Part shown: positions 54,585 through 64,000 of the stretch, one piece after another
Layout of the letters: every line of letters starts with the position of its first letter
How positions within the stretch are numbered: position 1 is the stretch's first letter
Origin: Pectinophora gossypiella
Lineage: Eukaryota; Arthropoda; Insecta; Lepidoptera; Gelechiidae
DNA: 64,000 nt
Direction of reading: 5' to 3'
Assembly: GCF_024362695.1 (NCBI RefSeq)
Contig: NC_065424.1
Location: 10,147,840-10,211,839, forward strand
Position numbers and translations under genes: made by a program
Notes under the pieces: generated by a model
The model's input: only the letters and a program-made list of their open reading frames with translations
Told to the model about the DNA's origin: nothing
Database searches by the model: none

Positions 54585-54919
54585 ATAGCATAACGCCTAT
54601 ATTCCTGAAAGGGTAGGCAGAGCTGTCTAGTGCACTCGCCAACTATGTGTAAGCTCCACGGAATAATGCTACGGGGATGATGAGTTAAGGCACTGTACGG
54701 TACAATACCTTAACATATTTCTGCGGACTCGGCGACATATTTTCCGTGGTCGCGCATTTACTTGTATCGTGTGATTAGTGTGCAATAAACATCGAAAGTG
54801 ACAATACGTATGTGTTTCCTTTGAACTTAACTTCCGTGCACTCCCCTATCAAACTGATAGAACTACAACTTAACCACAACTAACTTCAAGACTGTGCGAG
54901 CTGTAAACTACGGCCCGTA

Positions 54920-55062
54920 CGGTCACGAGCATTAATATGTATACACTTTGGTACCATGTCACATTAACTTTTTTTGACAAATTGAACTGTAAGTCTCACT
55001 AAATGTCTAATATATTAGTGCGACAGAGTCCTAAAGTGTGTACATTATATTGCTCATGACTG
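54920..55062. mobile_element. MITE-I copy 3
   Basis: 143 bp, inverse orientation, TA at 54918-54919 and 55063-55064. Confidence 0.88.
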
Positions 55063-55352
55063 TACAGGCGCCTAAGACTTTTTTATTTGTCCCGGAAATC
55101 GTTAGACCTTCAGAATGTGTATGGTCACCCTAATGGTAAATAACAAAGCAACAGGTTGACGTTTGGCTACAATGTGGTGGCCAGAATTAAAAAGATTTTT
55201 TAATAAAAAATACCTGTGTACAAATTCCGTGCATAATTTAGGACGCAAATAAAACGATTTGAATTCGAGCCTTGCGTGATTTGTGGCAATGATAGGATAT
55301 GTACCATTTAACCCGTCATCCTATTTATTTTACGTGACATATTTATATTAAT

Positions 55353-55485
55353 GTAAGACAACAGGCCTGAGGATGCCCAGCTGGGCGCGAACCTCGGCTC
55401 AGGGCGTCGTCTGAGAGGAAGAATATTTGAAAGAATTAATCGACCCTAGTGGGACCACGCCGGCGGGGTCGGTATCGGGGTTTTC
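55353..55485 (-). repeat. LINE-C 3' UTR (distal part of split copy)
   Basis: Contains the AACAGGCCTGAGG, GCGAACCTCGGCTCAGGGCG and GGCGGGGTCGGTATCGGGG blocks typical of LINE-C. It continues at 56196 beyond the inserted LINE. Confidence 0.8.
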
Positions 55486-56195
55486 AAATTCAAATTCAAA
55501 AATATCTTTATTCAGTAGGTAACATAGTTACACTTTGAATCGTCAATTTTACATAACGAACGTCTCATCCGCCTAAAACTACTGCAGCTTCTCACAACCT
55601 GTATAGCCGGGGAAAAGAAGCTGCAAGAAAAACCTCGGCACAGGGCCCTAGACGTTCTTTAAAAAAATAAAAATAAACATAAAACATAAAATATTGGTAT
55701 ACAATTGAGTAATTTAGCTGCCTAATATCAGTTCTCAGACAGTTAATCGCATGCATTCATATCTTCTAAATAATCACTAACTTTATAATAACCTTTTTTG
55801 TAAAGTTTTTGTTTAACTACTGTCTTAAAACAGTTGAAAGGCAAATTCTGAATGTCAATGGGAATCTTATTGTAAAAACGTATACATTGCCCCTTAAAAG
55901 ATTTAGTAATCTTATGTAATCGACTGACTTGTAAAGCAAGTTTATTTTTATTCCTGGTATTAACAATGTGCCGATCGCTATTTTTTGCAAATAATCGTAT
56001 ATGTTTTTTTACATATATTAAGTTTTCAAAGATATATTGTGATGCCAAAGTTAAAATATTAATTTCTTTAAATTTATTTCTAAGTGACATCTTGGGTCCC
56101 AATTTGTAAATCGCCCGAATGGCTCGCTTTTGCAGAACAAAAATGCTGTTCATATCTGCAGCATGACCCCACAGCAAGATGCCGTACGACATTAA
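55486..56195 (-). mobile_element. Jockey-like LINE, 5'-truncated, TTTGAA tail
   Basis: Minus-strand LINE 3' part: ORF2 C-terminus (55743-56192), 3' UTR, GAATAAAG signal and a (TTTGAA)n tail at 55486-55505. It interrupts an older LINE-C, whose 3' UTR lies at 55353-55485 and whose ORF2 end resumes at 56196. Confidence 0.8.
55743..56192 (-). pseudogene. Jockey-type LINE ORF2 C-terminus
   Basis: An open frame of 149 codons starts MSYGILLWGHAADMN and continues FVLQKRAIRAIYKLGP, the conserved segment after the reverse transcriptase thumb of Jockey-type LINEs in moths. It ends normally with a stop at 55743. Only the C-terminal 150 residues or so are present. The same segment, degraded, occurs at 11480-11695. 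Confidence 0.85.
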
Positions 56196-56679
56196 AGTGT
56201 TTTAGTGTTTGGTGTCGCGAGCTGATTGGCCGCCTCTATGGCTAGAGTAATCGGGTCGTCGGGATCGTATATTACGTTCTTCGGACGCCGATACTTTTCA
56301 GTATGTATTCGGAAGCTGCAACTAACCAGGGGATTTGGGTGGTGAGGAGCATAATCGAAAAAACGTTTTGAAGCTAACTTGAGCCATTGGGCAATGGTTC
56401 AATGTGCAGCCTAGGGTCAATGTGCAGATTTTGATTGCGAAGGAACCACGGAGCTCCCGTGGCTTTCCGCATGAAACGATTTTGTATTACCTGTATAGAA
56501 AATCGTTTGTATTCGTATAGAACTACCGAGGGACATAAATAAAGAAAATAGGGGTCCTGTATGTATGTATGAAACGCTGACCGCTTGCGATCATTCGTCA
56601 TTGTAGACAAATGGTTCCGCATGCAGTTCGATTGGTTAATGGATGCAAATTGATCATAATTGATGCAACGTTGCATTCT
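56196..56679 (-). pseudogene. LINE-C ORF2 C-terminus, frameshifted
   Basis: On the minus strand the frame from 56676 reads FSIQVIQNRFMRKATGAPWF, a very common LINE ORF2 signature in Lepidoptera. Near 56380 it shifts frame into IAQWLKLASKRFFDYAPHHP and then DPDDPITLAIEAANQLATPN. This last block is the sequence that also opens the LINE-C copy at 46312. It shows that the widespread C repeat is the 3' end of this LINE. The copy is split by the younger LINE at 55486-56195. Confidence 0.8.
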
Positions 56680-57181
56680 GGTTCCTGAGCTGTTTGCAAT
56701 GCTTCTCTCGGCTGACAGTAAAGGAAAGAATAGGCTAGTTTCTAACTACTCAAATCAGTTACTTTTTACTAAACGTCAAATCATAAAATTCCACACGATA
56801 GAAGGAGCACAGAAGTTACTAAAAAATATTACTACAGGGTACAACGTGCAACGCAGTACTTGTCCCAACGCTGAAGTACGTTAGTGAATGTTGGGTTAGG
56901 CAGAAGAAGCATGCTGATTTCCAACTAGTCAAATCAGTTACTTTTTACTGTAAACATGAAATTACTTACTATGGAATTTGTATGAAAAAGCACACTGTGA
57001 CGTCATAGAAAAACGTGACAAAATGTCGGACTTATTATTACGTTTTTCTTGATTAAAATTCTTAAGTAAGTTAAATAGAAAAAAAAATCGTTAGTTTCGG
57101 ATCTGTCTTTATTTAGTAATACGAATTTCTTAATGTATCTTGAACATAATACACGACTCAATTAGATATCACTGAAAAAAA
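56680..57181. other. no recognised gene
   Basis: Holds a direct repeat with CAAATCAGTTACTTTTTACT at about 56752 and 56929. Confidence 0.5.
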
Positions 57182-57420
57182 GATTATCACGTTTTTCACA
57201 GGGTCCGCACTAACCAGAAGATTTGATAAGACCGGTTTTTTACAGAAGCGACTGCCTGTCTGACTTTCAAAACCAGCCCAATACAGATTAGGTCAGCTCC
57301 CGGCATTTCCCGGGAATGTGGGTTTCCTCACGATGTTTTCCTTCACCGCTGAGCGCAGAGAGATTCATGACCCTAACATGAATTGCAAAATCATTGTCAG
57401 TCAGTGCTGGGATTTGAAAA
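57182..57420 (-). repeat. SINE-B 3' part, diverged
   Basis: TTTTTCACAGGGTCCGC to CACGATGTTTTCCTTCACCG and a worn remnant of the head. Confidence 0.7.
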
Positions 57421-57644
57421 CTCAAATACAAATGCAAACTCAAGCACGTACCTAAAACAAATATACTTTGAGTATGTCTTTAAACTGTGACCATTAAAGG
57501 CACACTGACACGATAAATATTATAAATAGCATAAAAAAATAAGAATATATACAGATCTTAAATAGTACCTGACTAACCGCTTCGGAATGCAACATTATTT
57601 TTTTACAGATAGTTATAGACAGCTAAAATTAACTAAAAAATAAC

Positions 57645-57748
57645 ATACATACATACATAAACTCACGCCCGTAATCCCTAATGGGATGGGCAGAGCCACA
57701 AGTAATCAAAGATAACTTGCAGCCACTGTTGATACGATGTCGTCTGGA
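57645..57748 (-). mobile_element. LINE-G, short 5'-truncated copy with TSD
   Basis: A 104-bp copy flanked by a perfect 11-bp duplication TAAAAAATAAC (57634-57644, 57749-57759), proving LINE-G to be a retroposon. Confidence 0.85.
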
Positions 57749-57923
57749 TAAAAAATAACTAATAAATAATCAAATACAAAATATTTATTTCGGGATCTAG
57801 TCTATATTTTGTTAGTATCAGAAAGCTGAAGAGTATTAGTAACAGATTAACATAAAAAAAGCAACTTGGGACAGGCCCGAGTTACCGATGCCGCGGGCAG
57901 CTATGTAACCGCGAGCAAAAGTA

Positions 57924-58065
57924 CAGTCATGAGCAATATAATGTACCTACTTTAGGACTCTGTCGCACTAACATATTTGACATTTAGTGAGACTTACAGT
58001 TCAATTTGTCAAAAAAGTTAATGTGATATGGTACCAAAGTGTATACATATTAATGCTCGTGACCG
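57924..58065. mobile_element. MITE-I copy 2 in repeat W
   Basis: 142 bp, TA at both sides (57922-57923, 58066-58067). The related repeat W at 44.3 kb has no insertion at the same place (GCACCCAGCGG), so this is an insertion with an empty-site counterpart. Confidence 0.88.
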
Positions 58066-58085
58066 TACCCAGCGGCTCACAGGGG

Positions 58086-58566
58086 CTCGTATGTACGTCG
58101 TAGCCGTAAATATTAACTTAAATAAAAAATGTAGCAAAAAGTGTTATTAATTTAATTTAATACTTATCTACATAATACAGTATCATAATATTAACATATT
58201 CAAATTCAACATTCATAATTCATTTATTCATAATGTTAGGTTCTTTACTCATTACGTAAATAAAAAAAACATAAATATAATAAACTATTTTAATAGACAT
58301 CACTTTAAGGAAATTGTACGTTTAAGATGGTAACACTAGGTAAAATAAAATTCGCACATTTGGTAGTTAAGAATTGGCAAGACTGTTTGGATAAAATATG
58401 GCGGTCGTCATTTTAAAAGTGAGGAGACGCATTGTTACAAAATCAAATCAAATCACAAGAGTTTTATTGCAATTACAGATGCTGTTCTTTTGTGAATTTT
58501 GAATGGTAAAGTGGTGAATAAATATCATATTAAGTAAACGAGTGGATTTTATTATAATAACATAAC
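58086..58566. other. AT-rich flank of the J composite
   Basis: AAATCAAATCAAATCAC followed by GTTTTATTGCAATTACAG (58439-58480) is a LINE 3' end on the minus strand; otherwise nothing. Confidence 0.5.
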
Positions 58567-59264
58567 AAATACTTTATTCATTGTTTTAAGTAAACGCGGT
58601 TATTATCATAATTAAAACACATGATAACGGGTTCTTACCGCGTTTAAAGCAGGCATATGAGACTCCCGATATTATATCGTCACTGGAAAGGCAAAATTAC
58701 GTAAGCGCCAAAATAGGTATTTTGGGTTTTTTATATATTCGGAATCAGCGTTTCATGCTGCGTCGATCTGTCTGGGTAGCATTGCGATACGAGCACTTTT
58801 TTGGCGCTTACGTAAATTTAAAAATAGTTGATTTTTTTCAGTTCCAGTTTCTTAAACGACAAGATTTTGGTGTATTTTTCGTGGCTGGTGTATAAGTAAT
58901 ATTGTGTTCCTATATAATAACTACATATTAACTTTAAGTAAATTTGGCATTCTATAGTTTGAAAAGTGTCATTTTATTAGTAATTTTGGACTACTGAAAA
59001 TAAAAATTAAACTATGTATAAGTCATTTTTATCTACAGCTTTTAAAATAAGTAAGGCGTATAAGAAAAAATGTCTTAGCATGTTTATGCAGTGAATGGCG
59101 TATAAGTAATTTTGACTTACAGTATTTAGAATAAGTAAGGCGTATACGTAAATTTTCCTTCGCATTTTTATGCTGTTATTAAGCAAGTTTGTGGGCTAGC
59201 AGTAAGTTTCCCATGAAGTAATTATTTAACAATAGTTCTAAAAGTAAAACTATTTTAGAATTGA

Positions 59265-59505
59265 TTAGCGACCCGCCCGGCTTCGCTCGGGTGCAATGCT
59301 GAGGAAAAAATGAAATTATTTACGACATCACATTAAAAACCTCAAAAATAATAGTATTTCTCCACTATTTATTGGATGTTATTATACATATATAAACCTT
59401 TCTCTTGAATCACTCTATCTATTACAGAAAACCGCATCAACATCCGTTGCGTAATTTTAAAGATTTAAGCGTACATAGGGATATAGGGAGAGAAAAAGCG
59501 ACTTT
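59265..59505 (-). mobile_element. Helitron fragment in the J composite
   Basis: Minus-strand copy of the same family: 3' end GGGTCGCTAA with the hairpin, and CATTAAAAACCTCAAAAATA inside. The 5' TC end is lost beside the mariner. Confidence 0.75.
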
Positions 59506-59520
59506 GTTATGCATTTTAAA

Positions 59521-60731
59521 TTCTGTCGTTTGCATATTTGGTGCCAATTTTGAATTTAGAACTCAAAATTAAAATTTGTTGGAATTTAGAATATCGAAAC
59601 AATTGAAAGCATTAGGATTAATGCAATTGTTTAATCACAGCGTTGGTTAGAATCTGTCAGGTCACGTCCGAAAATGAATCTTACAAAGGAAAATGTCCGT
59701 GCAATAATTTTCTATAACTTTCGAAGAGGCCTAACGCGACTTCAGTGATTCGAAGAGTTAACATCTGTATTCTGCGATGAAGTGCCATGTCTGCGGATCA
59801 TCGAACGCTGGTTTTTAGAATTCGAGCATGGACATACCACAATCAGTCACAAATCTCGTGAAGGACGTCCAAAATCCGCTGTGAGACAACTTATCCTCGA
59901 AAATCGTCATGTGACATACCGAGAGATGGAGGCGTTATTAGGCATTTCAGAGACAACCATTCAAAAGATATTGTATGAGGCACTTGGTGTAAGAAAACTA
60001 GTTTTCCGTTGGATCCCGCATTTGCTTTCTGACGATCATAAGGCGGCCCGCATCAGATGGTGTAAGAAAACTCTTCAGAGGTGCAACCGAGGAGAGTCAA
60101 ATCACGTGTACGACATTATCAGTGGTGACGAATCTTGGATTTATGCCTACGATCCTGATTCCAAACAACAATCTACAGTTTGGGCCTTCCAAGACGAGTC
60201 AAAGCCGACTAAAATTGTTCGCTCTCGAAGCACTTCAAATAAGATGGTGGCTACCTTCGTGGCGAAAATCGGTCATGTTGTGACAATTGCACTTGAAGAT
60301 CGTAGGACGGTTAATGCGGATTGGTATACCACAATTTGTTTACCACAAGTCATCGCCGAACTTCAAAAATCAAACTCAAAGCGATGCATCATCCTGCACC
60401 ATGATAACGTAAGCTCACACACCGCTCGTCAAACGATTGAGTGTTTGAAACAGGAAAACGTAGAAATTCTTGACCATCCTCCATACAGTCCTGACCTAAG
60501 CCCCAATGATTTCTTTACATTTCCTAAAATTAAGAAGACTCTTCGCGGTCGAAGGTTCCTGTGCGGTGAAGAAGCGGCCAACGCTTTTAAGTCAGCCATT
60601 TTGAACACCTCTACTTTGGAGTGAATAACTGGTTCGAGCGAATGGAAAAGTAAATTAAAATTCTTTGAAAAACAATAAAATGTACTTACTATAAGAATTG
60701 ATTGATAGATTTTTTTCTTCAAACGACAAAA
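59521..60731 (+). mobile_element. degenerate mariner element, about 1.2 kb
   Basis: Short inverted termini TTCTGTCGTTTG (59521-59532) and CAAACGACAAAA (60720-60731) bracket the transposase pseudogene. The resulting length of about 1.21 kb is what mariners usually have. The termini are short and diverged and no clear TA duplication is visible, so the exact ends are tentative. The element lies inside the larger J-bounded segment. Confidence 0.55.
59674..60653 (+). pseudogene. mariner transposase pseudogene (D,D34D)
   Basis: The frame from the ATG at 59674 reads MNLTKENVRAIIFYNF, a typical mariner start. It meets an in-frame TGA at 59746-59748 (codon 25), then stays open from there to 60624. 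The N-terminal helix-turn-helix region covers roughly the first 110 codons (GRPKS, then VTYREMEALLGIS). The catalytic triad is intact: D in GDESWIYAY, D in LHHDNVSSHT, and D in YSPDLSPNDFF with 34 residues between the last two, the mariner D,D34D signature. Near 60615 the frame shifts and the family's C-terminal NNWFERMEK follows in another frame, ending at the TAA at 60651. One nonsense codon and one frameshift make it inactive. The similarity is to moth-type mariners rather than Tc1 (D34E). Confidence 0.9.
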
Positions 60732-60840
60732 CTTAAAAGGCGTGCCTTATACTATGTAGTAACGTCGTTTGCGTAAAAAGTAGAAGCTTTTCTAAAATAT
60801 GTATTGATTTAATGCTTTCATAACCGATATTTTAATAGCG

Positions 60841-61195
60841 CAAGTAGGTATTTTGAATTTCTAGTTAAGAAATATTTTAGTACTAGGCAGAACAGCTAGC
60901 TAATAGAATAAAAACGTGGGGCCCATTATCTATTCCTGTACTACTTTCTACTATACTAAGTTTGGATTGCATTGACTTACTATAATCGTAACTGGAGATT
61001 TTGACAATCAATAACTAGCCGTGGGAGCTTCACCGACGAACGCCTATCTCATGATCTACCAAAGTATAAAGATATGCTCTGCCATAGGTAGGATTTAAGA
61101 GGGGCCCCACGTTTTTATTTCAGTCTAATATGCTTAAAAGCTATTCTGCCTAGTACTAAAATATTCCTGAACTAGAAGTTCAAAATACCTGCTTG
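60841..61195. mobile_element. MITE-P, long terminal inverted repeats
   Basis: 355 bp with arms of about 95 bp: CAAGTAGGTATTTTGAATTT and ATTTTAGTACTAGGCAGAA on the left, complement on the right. GTGGGGCCC and GGGGCCCCAC sit at the inner ends of the arms. A single right end of the same family is at 29183-29243. Confidence 0.8.
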
Positions 61196-61345
61196 TTATG
61201 GTGTGGGCTGCTTAGTTTACCTACCAAGCAAACCCTGGTGTTAGTGTTCTTTTATGAACCGCCTTTCGGCCGCTGACATGGTTCATGTTATGACGACCAC
61301 TATCATCAGAGATAGTAATGACCGGGACCACCTACGTAGGTTGAT
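61196..61345 (-). repeat. very old SINE-A fragment
   Basis: Only islands such as ACCCTGGTGTTAGTG, CCGCTGACATGG and GACCGGGACCACC remain. It abuts MITE-P. Confidence 0.45.
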
Positions 61346-62384
61346 AGGTAAGTAACTATTTATTTATTTTCTAGTTTTCACTGCACATTAAATAAAACTG
61401 TTTAACTATAGATAATTTATTACAATCTAATTCCTAAATACATAGCCCTTCCAGAGACTTGACTAGGGTACTTTTTCTATTTCTATTTTTGACCCAAATA
61501 AATACCGTACGGGTTGAGCTAAATAAAACCGATTAAAAAGAAACTTTTACATACATATAACGGTTTATACGCTATTATTTATATTTTGTGTAACTTTATT
61601 TCTGGCACTTTAGTATTTTAATAGCCATTTTTATAAATCAATTGAAGTAATAAGTAGTTTAAGGAGGTATTAAGAATAATTATTTGTCTCTTACGTTTTT
61701 TTTACCCATGTAAGATATTACAAAAACTTACTTTAAAGAATTTTTGGTGAACTGACATAATCAATCGATCACTTTTTAGGCAATTTTTACATAATGAGAG
61801 CAGATGTGTAAAAGTCGTTACAGTAACTTTTACTCCGCTAACATTACAGTATTGTTATATTTAAAGAAATATTGTCGTTCTCGTATGCATTGTCGTAAGA
61901 GCTGTAAGTAATTTTGTTTCCAATTAATATTTTAACCAGATGGCGGTTAAGTAAATTTGCTTTACTGTAAACTGAAGTCATTTTTACGTAAGCGCCACTA
62001 TATCCTAAAATAGCAATCCAACTGTTATGATATGTATTGCTGGACATAGAAAATTAAAAAACAATGTAACCTTACCTTGACATCATCTAAATTGGATAAT
62101 TGGGTAAAAAGTTATGATAAAAAAACGAAAAAATGAAACTTTAAACGGCTTTTTCTCGAAATGGCCTTTTGGCGCTTACGTAATATTGCCTTTCCAGTGA
62201 CGATATCATATCTCTGCTTTAACCGCGGTAAGAACCCGTTATTTTATGTGTTAAATACTTTATTGCACAGTGAAATCCGTGCGTGTACCAAGCTTGTCAT
62301 AGGTAACTTCTACACTAGAAACACAGATCACGTTCAGCTGCTTATCTTCCTGGCCATGTCGTAAAATCCGACACAATGATTATG

Positions 62385-62850
62385 TCCTATCTAATATGAT
62401 GGACAATAGGCTGATCCCTTTTCACCTTAAAGTTCATCATATCCATCTTAGCCTTTCACATCTGTAACTGCCTCCGTGGTCCAGGGGTTGAGCGTTGGGC
62501 TCACGATCCGGAGGTCCCAGGTTCGAATCCCGGTGGGGACATATCACAAAAATCACTTTGTGATCCCTAGTTTGGTGAGGACATTACAGGTTAATCACCT
62601 GATTGTCCGAGTAAGATGATCCGTGCTTCGGCACGTTAAGCCGTTGGTCCCGGGTACTACTTACTGATGTAAGTAGTCGTTAAATGAGCCCTGTCAGGGG
62701 CCTTTGGCGGCTCAATAATAACCCTGACACCAGGGTTGATGAGGTTGGTAATTCACCTCACAACCCACACGATAGAAGACATCAGTAGCTGCAAGTTGTT
62801 TCTGATTACTTGTGGCTCTGGCTGCCCTATTAAGGATTATGGGCGTAGTG
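62385..62850 (+). repeat. LINE-G 3' end split by SINE-A
   Basis: Left piece GGACAATAGGCTGATCCC to ATCCATCTTAG (to 62457); right piece GCTGCAAGTTGTTTCTGATT to GGGCGTAGTGTC. Confidence 0.75.
62472..62778 (+). mobile_element. SINE-A inserted in LINE-G, with TSD
   Basis: Full-length copy flanked by 14-bp repeats ACATCTGTAACTGC and ACATCAGTAGCTGC (62458-62471, 62779-62792; two mismatches). LINE-G sequence lies on both sides in register. Confidence 0.88.
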
Positions 62851-63071
62851 TCATAAGCTAATAGTGTAAATAAGCCAACCTGTCATGAAGAACCATGTAG
62901 GGTAACCAGCGGAGCATACGAGACCTTTACAGAGTTGATGAAGCGTGTCTCTACGAACCAATATGCTGACAATTCAATGCACCGATGAATTACAGATTAT
63001 TTGCATTATTTACCTATATTATAACACATTATCCCGAGTTTTTTTTATTAATTTATTTATTACACATACAC

Positions 63072-63400
63072 AGCCTCAGTGGTCTAGTGGTTAGAGCGTT
63101 AGGCTTACGATCTGGAGGTCCGGGTTCGTTTCCCGATGGGGACATTGTCGAAATCACTTTGTGAGACTGTCCTTTGTTTGGTAAGGACTTTTCAAGCTTG
63201 AATCACCTGATTGTGTGAAAAAGTAAGATGATTCCGTGCTTCGGAGGACACGTTGACCTGTTGGTCCCGGCTATTAGCCGTAAAAAAACTTTCACCAACC
63301 CGCAGTGGAGCAGCGTGGTGGAGTATGCTCCATACCCCCTCCGGTTATTTGAAGAAAGGCCTGTGCCCAGCAGTGGGACGTATATAGGCTGTTTATGACC
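63072..63400 (+). repeat. SINE-F, full length
   Basis: CCTCAGTGGTCTAGTGGTTA to GGACGTATATAGGCTGTTTA. The B box is changed to GGTTCGTTTCCC, and a small deletion replaces part of GGTTGATTGAGGGG. Confidence 0.85.
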
Positions 63401-63539
63401 GCGGTATGTAAGCCCAGGCCTTCTTCTAAAAATGTGTAAGAAGTAAACAATACAAGCTTTTTGGTTTTATTTGTTTAAGGTCGTATAAAACATGTCAAAC
63501 ATCAATACAAATATTGTGTTTGAATAAATATTATAATAT

Positions 63540-63911
63540 TTACCATAAGGTAGGTTGTTCTTCATCCATGAGCATCATGTTTAAGTACGTAGACCAGTAA
63601 GCACACATAGCAGTTTTGGACGGCGTCTTTGCTGCTTTCTTGATGCTGTACAGTCATGAGCAATATCTTGTACCCACTTTAAAACCTTGTCGCACTATCA
63701 TATTTGACATTTAATGAGACTTGCGGTTTAATTTGTCGAAAAAGTTAAAGTGACACGGTTTCAAAGTGTATACATATTAGCACTCGGGACCGTACCAGCT
63801 TGCAGCTCTTTGATGCAGCTTATTTACTGGTAGCTGCTCCTTGTCGGCTGAGCTTCTCCTGCCACCACTATCAACTGGAGCTGGGGAGGTTTTTATTACA
63901 CCTTTACTTAC
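63540..63911 (-). pseudogene. unidentified ORF interrupted by MITE-I
   Basis: On the minus strand a frame from about 63911 is open to the MITE (63793). With the 142-bp MITE and one TA removed, it continues in the same frame to a TAA at 63540-63542, 75 codons in all. Before the insertion it reads KEQLPVNKLHQRAASWY; after it AYWSTYLNMMLMDEEQPTLW and stop. The mix of amino acids looks protein-like, but I do not recognise the family. It may be the last exon of a host gene or another transposon's ORF. No start codon, splice site or poly(A) signal is obvious. Confidence 0.35.
63651..63792. mobile_element. MITE-I copy 5, inside a possible ORF
   Basis: 142 bp, TA at 63649-63650 and 63793-63794. Removing it joins two minus-strand open segments in frame. 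Confidence 0.88.
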
Positions 63912-64000
63912 TTACAACGGAGACATACCGCGATCATCTCCATGATAAAAAAGAAATGGTAGTACTCAATATTATAGACAGATGGCGTCGGCGTCGGCTT

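Larger units (their letters stand above)
58579..62252. mobile_element. J-bounded composite segment, 3.7 kb
   Basis: The two ends are inverted copies of one sequence. It contains ACGGGTTCTTACCGCG, then about 20 bp on CACTGGAAAGGC, then TTACGTAAGCGCCAAAA (left arm about 58597-58714, right arm about 62167-62250). The segment is flanked by a perfect 12-bp direct repeat AAATACTTTATT (58567-58578 and 62253-62264), which looks like a target duplication. Each end also holds a second, inverted TTACGTAAGCGCC (58801-58817 and about 61985-61998). Between them lie degraded GGCGTATAAGTAA motifs, a Helitron fragment, a mariner pseudogene and a long-TIR MITE. No transposase of its own is visible, so it is non-autonomous or a loaded derivative. 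Confidence 0.55.

Noticed and set aside
61930..61960. Third CCAG|ATGG acceptor resembling the 5.4 and 7.7 kb exons
   Set aside because: No pyrimidine tract, a stop after a few codons, and it lies inside the J composite.
9000..64000. CRISPR-like spaced repeats
   Set aside because: Repeated blocks are dispersed SINEs and MITEs in both orientations without regular spacing.

Overview
The window looks like intergenic or intronic DNA from a moth or butterfly (Lepidoptera). It is AT-rich, has almost no long host reading frames, and is densely packed with nested retroposons of lepidopteran type: tRNA-headed and 5S-rRNA-headed SINEs sharing a central domain, LINE 3' ends tailed with short tandem repeats, palindromic MITEs, a Helitron and a broken mariner. 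The species cannot be named from the sequence. No bacterial gene, CRISPR array or rRNA operon is present.

Labels used below, by sequence similarity inside the window: SINE-A, SINE-B and SINE-F are tRNA-headed SINEs. SINE-5S has a tRNA-like A box followed by a 5S-rRNA-like region. LINE-C is a Jockey-like LINE whose 3' end recurs everywhere. LINE-G, L and N are other LINE 3' ends. MITE-D, H, I, P, Q are inverted-repeat elements. J is a family with hairpin termini and 12-17 bp target duplications. K, O, U, W, X, Y are further dispersed repeats.

Layout: 1-0.96 kb, LINE-G and SINE-A; 0.96-8.3 kb, the least repetitive stretch, with two candidate alternative terminal exons; 8.3-16.9 kb, MITEs, a J copy, SINEs and LINE C-termini; 17.0-17.7 kb, a LINE fragment tailed by 77 perfect TATGT units; 18.2-19.8 kb, a LINE inserted into a SINE-A; 20-42 kb, dense SINE/MITE/LINE mosaic; 42.4-43.2 kb, AT-rich quiet stretch; 43.3-51.1 kb, mosaic with a complete 260-bp Helitron and an RTE-like LINE C-terminus; 51.9 kb, a tRNA-Val(AAC) gene; 52-58 kb, mosaic with two overlapping LINEs; 58.6-62.25 kb, a J-bounded 3.7-kb segment carrying a mariner pseudogene, a Helitron fragment and a long-TIR MITE; 62.4-64 kb, a SINE in a LINE, a SINE-F, and a possible host reading frame split by a MITE.

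The only confident functional gene is tRNA-Val. The non-autonomous elements appear to depend on the LINEs: SINE-5S ends like the RTE-like LINE, and SINE-F ends with the same TATG-type tail as LINE-G. Many insertions have clear target duplications, so their relative ages can be read from the nesting. Element names beyond the class level are inferences from motif recognition without database searches.
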